This document shows positions 43,106 to 52,472 of a DNA stretch of 64,000 bases, piece after piece. The notes below the pieces were generated by a model. The model saw only the letters and a list, made by a program, of their open reading frames with translations, was not told the origin of the DNA and searched no databases. The stretch is taken from positions 57,472 to 121,471 of the forward strand of contig JANRIQ010000017.1 of the NCBI GenBank assembly GCA_033764775.1, read 5' to 3'. Numbering within the stretch: position 1 is the stretch's first letter; each line of letters opens with the position of its first letter. This DNA comes from JAWXCE01 sp033764775. Lineage in GTDB: Bacteria; Pseudomonadota; Alphaproteobacteria; Rhizobiales; Rhodomicrobiaceae. A program made the translations under genes and the position numbers.

Positions 43106-45259
43106 CTAATGCGCGAGGATGGCGAGCAGCAGCAGCGCCACGATGTTCGTTATCTTGATCATCGGGTTCACCGCCGGGCCGGCCGTATCCTTGTATGGAT
43201 CGCCGACCGTGTCGCCTGTCACCGCCGCCTTGTGCGCCTCCGACCCCTTGCCGCCGTAATGGCCTTCCTCGATGTATTTCTTGGCGTTGTCCCAGGCGCC
43301 GCCGCCTGACGTCATGGAGATGGCGACGAACAGGCCCGTCACGATCACGCCGAGCAGCATCGCGCCGACCGCCGAGAACGCCGCCGACTTGCCCTCCACG
43401 CCGCCGCCCGCGATGACGTAAATCGCGAAGTAGAACACGACGGGAGAGAGAACCGGCAGCAGCGAGGGAATGATCATCTCGCGGATCGCGGCGACGGTGA
43501 GGATATCCACGGCTCGCCCGTAATCCGGTTTCGTCTTGCGGGTCATGATGCCGGGATTCTCGCGGAACTGCCGGCGCACCTCCTCTACGATGGCGCCGGC
43601 GGCGCGACCCACCGCCGTCATGCCCATGGCGGCGAAGAGATATGGGAGCAGGCCGCCGAGGAACAGGCCGACGACCACATACGGGTTGGACAGCGAGAAA
43701 TCGACCGTCACATCCTTGAAATACTGATACTCGGTGGAGCCGGCCGCGTTCGCCCGCCCGATGAAGTATTTCAAGTCCTCGCCATAGGCGGCGAACAGCA
43801 CCAGCGCGCCTAGGCCAGCCGAGCCGATGGCGTAGCCCTTCGTCACCGCCTTCGTCGTGTTGCCGACGGCGTCGAGCGCGTCGGTCGTCTTGCGCACGCT
43901 GTCGGGCAGGTTAGACATCTCGGCGATGCCGCCGGCGTTGTCCGTCACCGGGCCGAAGGCGTCGAGGGCCACGATCATGCCGGCGAGCGCCAGCATCGTG
44001 GTCGTGGCGATCGCCACGCCGTAGAGGCCCGCGAGATTGTAGGTGCCGAGGATGCCCGCAACGATGATGATCGCTGGGGCGGCCGTCGCCTCCATCGAGA
44101 CAGCGAGGCCCTGGATTACGTTTGTGCCGTGGCCCGTGTTGGACGCCTTGGCGATGGAGCGGACGGGCTTGTACTCCGTGCTCGTGTAGTACTCGGTGAC
44201 GATGATGATGAGCGCGGTTACGACAAGGCCAATCAGGCCGCAGAAGAACAAATCTTGCCCGGTGAAGGTCACGCCCGTCGCGGTCAGCGTCGTCCCCATC
44301 CCGATCAGCCCGTCCGTGATCGGCCAGAGCGCGACGGCGGACAGCGCGCCCGTCGCGATGAGCCCTTTGTAGAGCGCGCCCATGATCGACTGGTTGGCGC
44401 CGAGCCGCACGAAGAACGTGCCGATGATCGAGGTGACGACGCATGCCGCGCCAATCGCCATCGGATAGAGCATGATGTACGGCAAAAGGGCGTTGCCGGC
44501 GAAGTAGATCGTCCCCAGCACCATGGTGGCGACGAGCGTCACCGCATAGGTTTCGAACAGGTCGGCGGCCATGCCCGCGCAGTCGCCGACGTTGTCGCCC
44601 ACGTTGTCCGCGATCGTCGCCGGGTTGCGCGGATCGTCCTCGGGGATGCCGGCCTCGACCTTGCCGACCAGGTCGCCGCCGACATCGGCGCCTTTCGTGA
44701 AGATGCCGCCGCCGAGCCGCGCGAAAATGGAGATCAACGAAGCGCCGAAACCGAGCGCGACGAGCGCGTCGATCACCGTGCGGTCGGCGGGGTTGTAGCC
44801 GAGGCCGCTTGTGAGCACGAAGTAGTAGATCGCGACCCCTAGAAGCGCGAGGCCAGCGACGAGCATGCCCGTGATCGCCCCCGCCTTGAAAGCCATGTCG
44901 AGGCCCGCGCTCAGCGATCGGCTGGAGGCCTGGGCGGTGCGCACATTCGCCCGGACTGAGACGAGCATGCCGATGAAGCCCGCCGCCGCCGAGAGCGCCG
45001 CGCCGATCAGGAAGCCGATGGCGACGAGAAACGAAAGGAGCGCCGCGAGACCGGCGAAAATCACCACGCCCACGATCGCAATGGTGGTGTACTGGCGCGA
45101 CAGATACGCCTGCGCGCCCTCCTGGATCGCGCCTGCGATCTCCTGCATCCGCTTGTTGCCGGCGCTGGCGGCCATGACCGACCGGCCCGCCCACACGCTG
45201 TAAACGAGCGACAGCGCGCCGCAACCCACGATCGCCCAGGCAATCGAATTCAAATCCAT
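43106..45259 (-). CDS. hppA: Membrane-bound proton-pumping pyrophosphatase HppA
   Basis: Couples hydrolysis of pyrophosphate to ion transport across the membrane. The 717-aa protein has about 16 membrane helices. The substrate-binding block is intact: DVGADLVGK-like ADVGGDLVGKVEAGIPEDDP (191-210), ADNVGDNVGDCAGMAADLFE (217-236) and DAFGPVTDNAGGIAEM (433-448). At residues 466-474 GNTTKAVTK has Lys at the position (K470) and Thr at T473 that distinguish the K-independent class, so it should pump protons without K+. It follows thiL, 189 bp after, on the same strand. Confidence 0.96.
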   Translation of the reverse strand: MDLNSIAWAIVGCGALSLVYSVWAGRSVMAASAGNKRMQEIAGAIQEGAQAYLSRQYTTIAIVGVVIFAGLAALLSFLVAIGFLIGAALSAAAGFIGMLVSVRANVRTAQASSRSLSAGLDMAFKAGAITGMLVAGLALLGVAIYYFVLTSGLGYNPADRTVIDALVALGFGASLISIFARLGGGIFTKGADVGGDLVGKVEAGIPEDDPRNPATIADNVGDNVGDCAGMAADLFETYAVTLVATMVLGTIYFAGNALLPYIMLYPMAIGAACVVTSIIGTFFVRLGANQSIMGALYKGLIATGALSAVALWPITDGLIGMGTTLTATGVTFTGQDLFFCGLIGLVVTALIIIVTEYYTSTEYKPVRSIAKASNTGHGTNVIQGLAVSMEATAAPAIIIVAGILGTYNLAGLYGVAIATTTMLALAGMIVALDAFGPVTDNAGGIAEMSNLPDSVRKTTDALDAVGNTTKAVTKGYAIGSAGLGALVLFAAYGEDLKYFIGRANAAGSTEYQYFKDVTVDFSLSNPYVVVGLFLGGLLPYLFAAMGMTAVGRAAGAIVEEVRRQFRENPGIMTRKTKPDYGRAVDILTVAAIREMIIPSLLPVLSPVVFYFAIYVIAGGGVEGKSAAFSAVGAMLLGVIVTGLFVAISMTSGGGAWDNAKKYIEEGHYGGKGSEAHKAAVTGDTVGDPYKDTAGPAVNPMIKITNIVALLLLAILAH

Positions 45260-45448
45260 GACACCGTCCTTGTTGTTTAGCGTCGCCTTGAGTGCTTACC
45301 GCCTTGTCGGCGGTTTTTGAGCGACGCGCCCCCCTGAAATGCTGGCGCGAAATGGCGGCCGCGGCCCATCTCTAAGCGCTTCCGACTAAACCCGTGCGCG
45401 ACCATAGAAAACTTGCCACGAGCGCGCAATACGCCTTTCAGCGTTGTC

Positions 45449-46474
45449 TTAACGTGGCGGGGGAGAAACGAAATGCTGATAGCCAGGCGCGGAGAGGACA
45501 AGTGGCGCGCCGCCCGCACCTGCGATCTCGACCGCATCGCCAGCGACGATCCGGCCGATGCGCGTCACCGCGACATTGACGCGCGCGGCGGCTTCAACGA
45601 ACGCCGCGTCCGCGCGCTCCGGAACGCAGGCGAGGATTTCGTAGTCGTCGCCGCCGGTCAGGATCGTCTCAATTAAGCCCGGCTCGATCGCCAAAGCCCC
45701 CCGAGCGGCGTCCGAGAGCGGAAGTCGCGCGATCTCCACCCGCGCGCCGCATCCGCTCGCCTGGCACAGCCGCCCCAAATCGATGGCGAGGCCGTCCGAG
45801 ATGTCCATCGACGCGCTGGCGTGGGCGAACACGGCGCCGGCGAGCGCCACGCGCGGCGCGGGGCGCAGATACCGGTCTATGAGATGCGCCTGATGCTCCG
45901 CAGCGAGGCCGGGGAGATCCCCGCGCCGCGCCTTCAGCCCCAGGGCGCCGTCGCCGAGCGCGCCCGACAGGTAAACGCCGTCGCCCGGCCGCGCCCCGTC
46001 CCGGCGCGGTGCGTCCCGCCAGTGGGGCGTTTCACCGAACGCGGTGACAGCAATGGCGAGCGGCCCTGGCGTCGAGGTCGTGTCGCCGCCGAGCAGGCCG
46101 AGGCCAAACGCGCGCTGCGCTTGCCCCAGCCCGTCGGCGAACGCGGCGATCCAGCCGCGCGTGGGTTGGCCCGGCAGCGCGAGCGCCAGCATATAGGCTC
46201 GGGGCCGCGCGCCTTTAGCGACGAGGTCCGAGACGTTCACCGCGAGCGCTTTCCAGGCGATGTCCTCGGGCGCGTCGTCGGGGAAGAAATGCACGCCCGC
46301 AATGAGAGCGTCCATGGTGACGATCGTTCGGCCGCCGTCGCCCGTTAGGATCGCCGCGTCGTCCCGCAAGCCGAGACTGCCCGGCGTGTCGGCGGCGAGC
46401 GGCGCGAAATACTCGGCGATCATCTCGATTTCGCCGATGCGGCCGTCGCTCGCCTCTCCCAGGTCAGCCGCCAT
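45449..46474 (-). CDS. thiL: Thiamine-monophosphate kinase ThiL
   Basis: Phosphorylates thiamine monophosphate to the diphosphate, the active cofactor. The 341-aa protein has the PurM/AIR synthase-like fold, with GLRDDAAIL near the N-terminus, the LAVNVSDLVAKGARPRA metal-binding segment, MDISDGLAIDLGRL and GGDDYEIL. Starts inside nusB by 11 bp, so is translationally coupled to it. It closes the riboflavin/nusB cluster. Confidence 0.95.
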   Translation of the reverse strand: MAADLGEASDGRIGEIEMIAEYFAPLAADTPGSLGLRDDAAILTGDGGRTIVTMDALIAGVHFFPDDAPEDIAWKALAVNVSDLVAKGARPRAYMLALALPGQPTRGWIAAFADGLGQAQRAFGLGLLGGDTTSTPGPLAIAVTAFGETPHWRDAPRRDGARPGDGVYLSGALGDGALGLKARRGDLPGLAAEHQAHLIDRYLRPAPRVALAGAVFAHASASMDISDGLAIDLGRLCQASGCGARVEIARLPLSDAARGALAIEPGLIETILTGGDDYEILACVPERADAAFVEAAARVNVAVTRIGRIVAGDAVEIAGAGGAPLVLSAPGYQHFVSPPPR

Positions 46475-46958
46475 CGGGCTTGCCCAGCTCCGCAGCCCGG
46501 GTTAACCGCGCGATCGCGTCCAGCACGCCGTTCACCACGCCCGGCTCGTCCCCGCCGTCGAAAAATGCGTTCGCCACGTCGAGATACTCGCTGATCGCCA
46601 CCTTCACCGGCACGTCGGGCCGGTAAAGAAGTTCGTAAGCGCCCGCCCGCAGCACGGCGCGCAGAATGCTGTCCAGCCGGCCGAGACGCCAGCCTTGCGC
46701 CAGATGCTGCCCGATGATGTTGTCGATCGCCTTTTGCTCGCGCACGACTCCCTTCAGCAAATCCTCGAAAAAATCATAGTCGGCCACCGTGTAATGATGG
46801 CCGTCCACATCCTGGCCGAAGCGATGCGCCGCGAACTCGCCGATCACCGTGTTCACGCCCGCGCCAACCATGTCCATCTGATAGAGCGCTTGCACAGCGG
46901 CGAGGCGCGCGGTCGAGCGCACGACTTTCAACGGTTGTGGGGCTTCAAATTCGGTCAT
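46464..46958 (-). CDS. nusB: Transcription antitermination factor NusB
   Basis: NusB binds boxA RNA with NusE (S10) in rRNA antitermination. The 164-aa protein has the RLAAVQALYQMDM start, the YDFFEDLLKGVV helix, RLGRLDSILRAVLRAGAYELLYRPDVPVKVAISEYLDVANAFF and NGVLDAIAR at the end, all diagnostic. Preceded by ribH (6-bp gap), followed by thiL. Confidence 0.96.
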   Translation of the reverse strand: MTEFEAPQPLKVVRSTARLAAVQALYQMDMVGAGVNTVIGEFAAHRFGQDVDGHHYTVADYDFFEDLLKGVVREQKAIDNIIGQHLAQGWRLGRLDSILRAVLRAGAYELLYRPDVPVKVAISEYLDVANAFFDGGDEPGVVNGVLDAIARLTRAAELGKPDGG

Positions 46959-46964
46959 GGGGCC

Positions 46965-47444
46965 TCATTCAGCGCGCGCGAAGGCGGCCTTGACGGCGAT
47001 CATAGCAAGACAGGCGTTCGCCGCGTCGCCGCCTTTGTTCAGTCCAGCGGGGTCGGCGCGCTCCAGCGCTTGGCGCTCGTTCTCGACGGTCAACACGCCG
47101 TTGCCGAACGGCAGGCGATGCGCGACGCTCAAATCCATAAGCGCCCGCGCCGACTCGCCCGCCACGATGTCGTAATGGCTCGTCTCGCCGCGGATCACGC
47201 AGCCAAGCGCAACGGCCCCCTGATAGCGCCCTTCCGCCGTCCATTTGGTGAAGCGAGCGGCCTCCAACGCCATGGCGATGACCGCGGGGATTTCGAGCGC
47301 GCCGGGCGCCTCGACCACCTCATAGCCCGCATCCGCCGCGTCGAGCGCCGCCGTCGCGCCGGCGAGAAGCTGCGCCGCGATGTGCTCGTAGTAGCGCGAG
47401 ATGACGATAAGCGCGTTCGCGCGGCCGGCCTTGAGCGCGCTCAT
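46965..47444 (-). CDS. ribH: 6,7-dimethyl-8-ribityllumazine synthase RibH
   Basis: Condenses ArP and dihydroxybutanone phosphate to lumazine. The 159-aa protein has VISRYYEHIAAQLLAG, the loop with EAPGALEIPAVIA, the GCVIRGETSHYDIV motif, and FGNGVLTVENERQALERAD, with substrate-site His in SHYD. ATG overlaps the ribB stop (4 bp). Confidence 0.96.
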   Translation of the reverse strand: MSALKAGRANALIVISRYYEHIAAQLLAGATAALDAADAGYEVVEAPGALEIPAVIAMALEAARFTKWTAEGRYQGAVALGCVIRGETSHYDIVAGESARALMDLSVAHRLPFGNGVLTVENERQALERADPAGLNKGGDAANACLAMIAVKAAFARAE

Positions 47445-48571
47445 TCGATGGGCCGCCGGCCGACGATCTCAAGGCCGAACCCCTCCAGCCCCACAACCCG
47501 CGGCACGGGCGAGTTCGACAGCAGCACCATGCGCTTGACGCCGAGATCGAGCAGAATCTGCGCGCCGACGCCGTAATCCACCAGCCGGCGCGCGCTGTCC
47601 GGGCCGCCCCCATCCTCGCCCTGCAGCGCGGCGGTCACGGCGCCGGCCTTCACGTCCCGGATGAGCACGAGCACCCCGCGCCCTTCAGCCGCGATGACCC
47701 GCATGGCGCGCTCCACCAGCGAGCGGCGCCCGTCCTCGCACCCTGCGCCCAGCACGTCTTCAAGGATGTTGACCGCGTGCATGCGCACGAGCGGCGGCTC
47801 CCCGCCCGAAACCTCGCCCTTCACCAGCGCGATGTGCTGGCAGTGATCCATGCTGTTCTCGTAAACCTTCATCTGAAACGCGCCGCCGAACGGGCTTTCG
47901 ATGCCGGTTTCGCCCACAAGCCGGACAAGCCGATCGTATTTGCGGCGATAGGCGATGAGGTCGGCGATGGCCCCGATTTTCAGGCCATGCCGGCGCGCGA
48001 AGGGGGCGAGTTCCGGCAGCCGCGCCATCGAGCCGTCGTCGTTCATAATCTCGCAGATGACGCCAGCGGGCGTGAGGCCGGCGAGGCGGGCGATGTCCAC
48101 GGCGGCCTCCGTATGCCCGGCTCGAACCAGAACGCCGCCGTCGCGCGCAACGAGAGGAAAAACGTGCCCCGGCGAAACGATGTCGCGCGCATCCTTCGTC
48201 GGGTCGGTGGCCACGGCGATGGTGCGCGCGCGGTCATGGGCCGAGATGCCGGTCGTCACGCCCTCGCGCGCCTCGATGGAGACGGTGAACGCGGTTGAGT
48301 GCCGCGTCTGGTTCGAGCGCGCCATCAATTCAAGCTTCAAGGCGTCGGCGCGCGCCTGGGTGAGCGCCAGGCAAATGAGGCCGCGGCCGTGCTTCGCCAT
48401 GAAATTGATGGCGTCCGGCGTGGCCATCTGCGCGGGGATGACGAGATCGCCCTCGTTCTCGCGATCCTCCGCGTCCACGAGCACGAACATGCGGCCGTTG
48501 CGCGCCTCCTCGATGATCTCCTCGATGGGCGAGACCGGACTTTGGGTTTTCAGTTTGGCGGCGCTTGGCAT
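47441..48571 (-). CDS. ribB: DHBP synthase with degenerate GTP cyclohydrolase II-like domain
   Basis: Forms 3,4-dihydroxy-2-butanone 4-phosphate from ribulose 5-phosphate. The N-terminal domain (about 1-215) is normal: LVDAEDRENEGDLVIPAQ, KHGRGLICLAL, and HTEAAVDIARLAG. The C-terminal domain (about 220-376) has GCHII architecture, with LVRMHAVNILEDVLGAG where functional enzymes carry S-C..DV and the C-x10-C-x-C zinc site; only one Cys is present there. This part is thus unlikely to hydrolyse GTP, and a separate RibA would be needed elsewhere. A common alphaproteobacterial form. ribH follows with 4-bp overlap. Confidence 0.9.
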   Translation of the reverse strand: MPSAAKLKTQSPVSPIEEIIEEARNGRMFVLVDAEDRENEGDLVIPAQMATPDAINFMAKHGRGLICLALTQARADALKLELMARSNQTRHSTAFTVSIEAREGVTTGISAHDRARTIAVATDPTKDARDIVSPGHVFPLVARDGGVLVRAGHTEAAVDIARLAGLTPAGVICEIMNDDGSMARLPELAPFARRHGLKIGAIADLIAYRRKYDRLVRLVGETGIESPFGGAFQMKVYENSMDHCQHIALVKGEVSGGEPPLVRMHAVNILEDVLGAGCEDGRRSLVERAMRVIAAEGRGVLVLIRDVKAGAVTAALQGEDGGGPDSARRLVDYGVGAQILLDLGVKRMVLLSNSPVPRVVGLEGFGLEIVGRRPIE

Positions 48572-48589
48572 GGCGTATCCGTCGCCGCG

Positions 48590-49180
48590 TCAGCGCGGCG
48601 CCAAAAGTCTTGCCACATAACGGGCGATCAAATCCACCTCCAGATTGAGGCGATCGCCTGCGAGCTTTTGTCCCCAGGTGGTGACGGCGAGGCTGTGCGG
48701 GATCAGGTTGACGGTGAATGCGGCGCCCTTGACCTCGTTGACGGTGAGCGACGTGCCGTCCAGGCACACCGAGCCTTTCGGCGCGATGAAGCCCGCGAGC
48801 TCCGCCGGCGCCTCGATGAGGAAACGGCGCGAAAAACCCTCGGCGTCAACCGAGACGACCTGGGCGAGCCCATCGACATGACCGGCGACAAGATGCCCGC
48901 CCATCTCGTCGCCAAGCTTTAGCGACCGCTCCAGATTCACGCGCGACCCGACCCGCCACTCTCCAAGCGTCGTGCGGCGCAGAGTTTCGTCCGATGCGTC
49001 GACCGTGAACACCGCGCCGCCGCCGTCCGCCTCGACGGTCGTCGCCGTCAGGCAGCAGCCGTCGCACGCGATCGAGGCGCCGATGGCGATGGAGGCCGCC
49101 GGATAGGGCGCGGCAATGGCGAAGCGTCCGCCTTCAGCCCGGCGGATTTCGCCGAGCGCCGTGATGATGCCCGTGAACAT
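48590..49180 (-). CDS. ribE: Riboflavin synthase alpha chain
   Basis: Dismutates two lumazines to riboflavin. The 196-aa protein begins with MFTGIITALGEIRR and has two lumazine-binding repeats, each with G(S/C)-type blocks: IACDGCCLTATTVE in the first, VCLDGTSLTVNEV in the second. The SVAVNGVCLT-like element and GGHLVAGHVDGLAQV are in place. Between ribD (2 bp) and ribB (18 bp). Confidence 0.96.
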   Translation of the reverse strand: MFTGIITALGEIRRAEGGRFAIAAPYPAASIAIGASIACDGCCLTATTVEADGGGAVFTVDASDETLRRTTLGEWRVGSRVNLERSLKLGDEMGGHLVAGHVDGLAQVVSVDAEGFSRRFLIEAPAELAGFIAPKGSVCLDGTSLTVNEVKGAAFTVNLIPHSLAVTTWGQKLAGDRLNLEVDLIARYVARLLAPR

Positions 49181-49182
49181 GC

Positions 49183-50379
49183 TCAGCCTCCCGTACCGGT
49201 TTTTTGCGCGAGAATGTCGCTCAGGCTGCGGCGATAAGTGAGGATCACGTCGCCTTCGACGCGCCGCTCGCCCACAAGCCGAAATTGAGGCAGCGCGTCC
49301 AGCCGTTCAAGCCCGGCGCCGCCGAATGGCGCAAGTCCAGCCGGCCCGGCGGCTTTCGCGGCCTTGAAAATGAACAGTTCGTCTACAAGTCCGGCGTCCA
49401 GAAACGCGCCGGCGAGCGCAGGCCCGCCCTCGACGAAGAGGCGCGTCAGCCCATGCCCAGCCAAAGCTTCGAGGCTCGGGCCGATCGCCAGACGGCCGCC
49501 GGGCGCAGGCGCCTCGATCACCATCGCCCCCGCCTTGCGCAACGCCGAGGCGCCGCGTGCGGCCTCCGCGCCAGCCACGATCCACACCGGCACGCTCTCG
49601 ATGTCGCGGAACAGCCGCGCGGACGTCGGCACGTCGGCCCGGCTTGAAAACACCACGCGCACAGGCGAGCGGTGGAACAGCCCCGGCAGCCGGCAGGTGA
49701 GTTGTGGATCGTCCGCCGCTATGGTGCCGCTGCCGACTGCGATGGCGTCCGCTTCGGCGCGTAATCGGTGGGCGTATTCGCGGGAGGCTTCGCAGGTGAC
49801 CCAGACGGGCGCGCCGTCCCCCGCCGGGACTTTGCCGTCGCAGCCGACCGCCAGCTTTAACTGCACGAAGGGGCGGCCGTGCGTGATCCGCAGCGTGTGG
49901 CCGAGATTGATCCACGCCGCCTCGTCGCTGAACGCGCCTTGTCGCACCGAGACGCCGTTCGCCTCCAATCGCGCAAGGCCGGCGCCCGAGACGCGAGGGT
50001 CGGGATCGACGACGCCATACACCACCCTCGTCACGCCCGCCGCGACAATGGCGTCCGAGCAGGGCGGGGTCATGCCGTGATGGGCGCATGGCTCAAGCGT
50101 GACGTACATGCTGGCGCCCCGCGCGCGCTCGCCCGCGGCCGCAAGCGCGATCGCCTCCGCATGGGGCCGGCCGCCCTGGCCGGTGAAGCCCTCGCCCACG
50201 ATTTCGCGGCCGTCGCTCGATACGATGGCGGCGCCGACGGACGGGTTCGGCCAGGTTTGCCCGAGCCCGCGCTTCGCCAGAGACAACGCCAGGCGCTCGA
50301 AGCTCGCGCCCGCTGTCAAGGCGTCGTGGCCATTCGACTGGCTTGAGCCGGCCGTTTCATGGGGCGTCATCCTTGGCAT
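49183..50379 (-). CDS. ribD: Bifunctional riboflavin deaminase/reductase RibD
   Basis: Carries out the deamination and reduction of the pyrimidine intermediate. The 398-aa protein has the N-terminal deaminase with RPHAEAIAL (zinc His, catalytic Glu) and TLEPCAHHGMTPPCSDA (two zinc Cys), and from about 165 the reductase domain (RPFVQLKLAVGCDGKV, then EGGPALAGAFLDAGLVDEL). The start may be ATG at 50379 or 50370; both lie within the end of nrdR, which it overlaps by 14-23 bp. Confidence 0.95.
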   Translation of the reverse strand: MPRMTPHETAGSSQSNGHDALTAGASFERLALSLAKRGLGQTWPNPSVGAAIVSSDGREIVGEGFTGQGGRPHAEAIALAAAGERARGASMYVTLEPCAHHGMTPPCSDAIVAAGVTRVVYGVVDPDPRVSGAGLARLEANGVSVRQGAFSDEAAWINLGHTLRITHGRPFVQLKLAVGCDGKVPAGDGAPVWVTCEASREYAHRLRAEADAIAVGSGTIAADDPQLTCRLPGLFHRSPVRVVFSSRADVPTSARLFRDIESVPVWIVAGAEAARGASALRKAGAMVIEAPAPGGRLAIGPSLEALAGHGLTRLFVEGGPALAGAFLDAGLVDELFIFKAAKAAGPAGLAPFGGAGLERLDALPQFRLVGERRVEGDVILTYRRSLSDILAQKTGTGG

Positions 50380-50848
50380 GGTCTGGATCGAGGCTTACGC
50401 CTTCGCTCAACTCGCCGAGCACGGTTTGAAAATCGCTCGCTTCGCGGAAATTCTTGTAAACCGAGGCGTAGCGCACATAGGCGACGTCGTCCAGCCCGCG
50501 CAAGCCTTCCATGACCAAAGTTCCGACCTGGAGGGACGAGACCTCGCCGTCGCTGGCGTTCTCCAGCCGACGCACGATGCCGCTGACGAGGCGCTCTATG
50601 CGGTCCGCATCGACTGGGCGTTTGCGGAGCGCGATTTGGATGGAGCGGGCGAGTTTGTCGCGGTCGAAAGGCGTGCGGCGGCCATTGCGCTTGACGACGA
50701 TCAGTTCGCGCAGCTGCACCCGCTCGAATGTGGTGAAGCGGCCGCCGCAGGCCGTGCAAACCCGACGGCGCCGTATGGCGCGGTTATCGTCGGTTGGACG
50801 CGAGTCCTTGACTTGCGTGTTCTGTGCGCCGCAGTGAGGACACAACAT
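50357..50848 (-). CDS. nrdR: Transcriptional repressor NrdR
   Basis: Represses ribonucleotide reductase genes when dATP is high. The 163-aa protein has the zinc ribbon with Cys3, Cys6, Cys31 and Cys34 (CPHC, CTAC), followed by the ATP-cone domain (about 46-138, FTTFERVQLRELIVVKRNGR, then RTPFDRDKLARSI). Its gene is 57 bp after glyA and overlaps ribD, the classical order of alphaproteobacteria. Confidence 0.96.
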   Translation of the reverse strand: MLCPHCGAQNTQVKDSRPTDDNRAIRRRRVCTACGGRFTTFERVQLRELIVVKRNGRRTPFDRDKLARSIQIALRKRPVDADRIERLVSGIVRRLENASDGEVSSLQVGTLVMEGLRGLDDVAYVRYASVYKNFREASDFQTVLGELSEGVSLDPDHAKDDAP

Positions 50849-50905
50849 CCGGCGGCCCTGACGATGGAGGAGGCCGCTTTCACGGCCCCCGATGCGGCTT
50901 TGCTA

Positions 50906-52216
50906 TCAGCGAACGTAGATCGGGTGGCGCTCGCACAAGGCGATGGCTTCGGCCTTCACCTTGGCCTCGACATGCGCATTTCCTTTGTCGCCGTTCGCCG
51001 CGAGGCCGTCAAGCACCTCTGCGATCATGCGCCCGATAGAGCGGAAATCCTCCTCATTGAAGCCGCGCGTCGTGCCAGCCGGCGAGCCGAGACGGATGCC
51101 CGAGGTGATGAACGGCTTCTGGGGGTCGAACGGCACGGCGTTCTTGTTGCAGGTGATGTTGGCGCGGCCGAGCGCGGCTTCAGCCGCCTTGCCGGTCAGG
51201 TTTTTCGGGCGCAGATCGACAAGAATAAGGTGCGTGTCGGTTCCGCCCGTCACCAGGCCGTAACCCGCCGCGACGAGCGTTTCACCCATGGCCTTGGCGT
51301 TGGCGACGACGTTGCGCGCGTAGTCCTTGAAGGATGGGCGCAGCGCCTCGCCGAATGCCGCGGCCTTCGCGGCGACCACATGCATCAGCGGACCGCCCTG
51401 CAGGCCGGGGAAAATCGCAGCGTTGATTTTTTTGGCGATCTCCTCGTCGTTGGTCAGGATCAGGCCCGAACGGGGGCCGCGCAGCGTTTTGTGCGTCGTG
51501 GTCGTCGCCACATGAGCGTGCGGGAATGGGCTGGGATAGAGCCCAGCCGCCACAAGCCCGGCGAAGTGGGCCATATCCACGAGGAAATAGGCGCCGACCT
51601 TGTCGGCGATGGCGCGAAGGCGCGGGAAGTCGATTACGCGCGGATAAGCGGAACCGCCCGCGATAAGCATAGCGGGCTTGTGCTCCATGGCCAGCCGCTC
51701 GACCTCGTCGTAGTCAATGAGGTTGTCGTGCTCCGTCACGCCGTACTGCACGGCATTGAACCATTTGCCCGAGAGGTTGGGCGCCGCGCCGTGCGTGAGG
51801 TGGCCGCCGGCGGCGAGGCTCATGCCGAGGATGGTGTCGCCCGGCTTGATGAGCGCCAGAAACACGCCCTGGTTGGCCTGGCTGCCCGAGTGCGGCTGCA
51901 CGTTGGCGAAGCCCACGCCGAACAGTTGCTTGGCGCGTTCGATGGCCAGTTCTTCGGCGACGTCCACATATTGGCAGCCGCCGTAATACCGCTTGCCGGG
52001 ATAGCCTTCCGCATATTTGTTGGTGAGCACGGAGCCCGCCGCTTCAAGCACGGCGCGCGAGACGATGTTCTCCGACGCGATCAACTCGATTTCGTGCTGC
52101 TGGCGACCAAACTCCTTCTCCACCGCACTCGCAAGTTCGGCGTCGCTCTCGGCGAGGCTCGCGGTGAAAAAACCGTTGTCGGAGCGGAAAGCAGCGGCGG
52201 AAGGATTAAAATTCAT
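50906..52216 (-). CDS. glyA: Serine hydroxymethyltransferase GlyA
   Basis: Interconverts serine and glycine with tetrahydrofolate; PLP-dependent. The 436-aa protein has IELIASENIVSRAVLEA, GYPGKRYYGGCQYVD, the catalytic loop with the PLP lysine in TTTTHKTLRGPRSGLIL and the C-terminal TSGIRLGSPAGTTRGF. GAGGAA is eight bases before the ATG at 52216, which is why the longer start (52252) is not used. First gene of the rib cluster transcript; serB (499-1383) makes its serine substrate. Confidence 0.97.
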   Translation of the reverse strand: MNFNPSAAAFRSDNGFFTASLAESDAELASAVEKEFGRQQHEIELIASENIVSRAVLEAAGSVLTNKYAEGYPGKRYYGGCQYVDVAEELAIERAKQLFGVGFANVQPHSGSQANQGVFLALIKPGDTILGMSLAAGGHLTHGAAPNLSGKWFNAVQYGVTEHDNLIDYDEVERLAMEHKPAMLIAGGSAYPRVIDFPRLRAIADKVGAYFLVDMAHFAGLVAAGLYPSPFPHAHVATTTTHKTLRGPRSGLILTNDEEIAKKINAAIFPGLQGGPLMHVVAAKAAAFGEALRPSFKDYARNVVANAKAMGETLVAAGYGLVTGGTDTHLILVDLRPKNLTGKAAEAALGRANITCNKNAVPFDPQKPFITSGIRLGSPAGTTRGFNEEDFRSIGRMIAEVLDGLAANGDKGNAHVEAKVKAEAIALCERHPIYVR

Positions 52217-52281
52217 GAAACGTTCCTCGTTGTTGGCCCATATCGGCGGCATGCGCGGCGCGGGCTGACCATGGACGCGAC

Positions 52282-52302
52282 GCCTGTTACCCTACAACAG
52301 GC
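52282..52302 (-). promoter_or_regulatory. Hairpin in the glyA leader
   Basis: A perfect 7-bp stem GCCTGTT / AACAGGC with a 7-base loop lies 66 bp upstream of the glyA ATG. No riboswitch class I know fits it (it is not the glycine or SAM-II aptamer), and no terminator U tract follows. It may only be a leader structure or an operator. Confidence 0.3.
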
Positions 52303-52472
52303 TTGCTCCACGCTCAAATGCTGCACGGCCTTGCAACCGCAATCTTCCGGAACGTGGAAACCGCCGTCACAAGGCGGAGCAAGGCGGAAAGCTGCGCTTC
52401 CCTGGCCTCAACGGGCGTCGACGGGCTTGGGGTTCAGCTTTTGCTGAGCGGCCAACACGGAGAAAGAAACAC

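Noticed and set aside
48572..50400. FMN riboswitch in the riboflavin operon
   Set aside because: No room: genes overlap or nearly touch, and no RFN-type conserved blocks were found before ribD, ribE or ribB.
50099..52447. 782-aa plus-strand frame opposite ribD, nrdR and glyA
   Set aside because: Runs across three well-supported genes on the other strand; an open frame caused by high GC.
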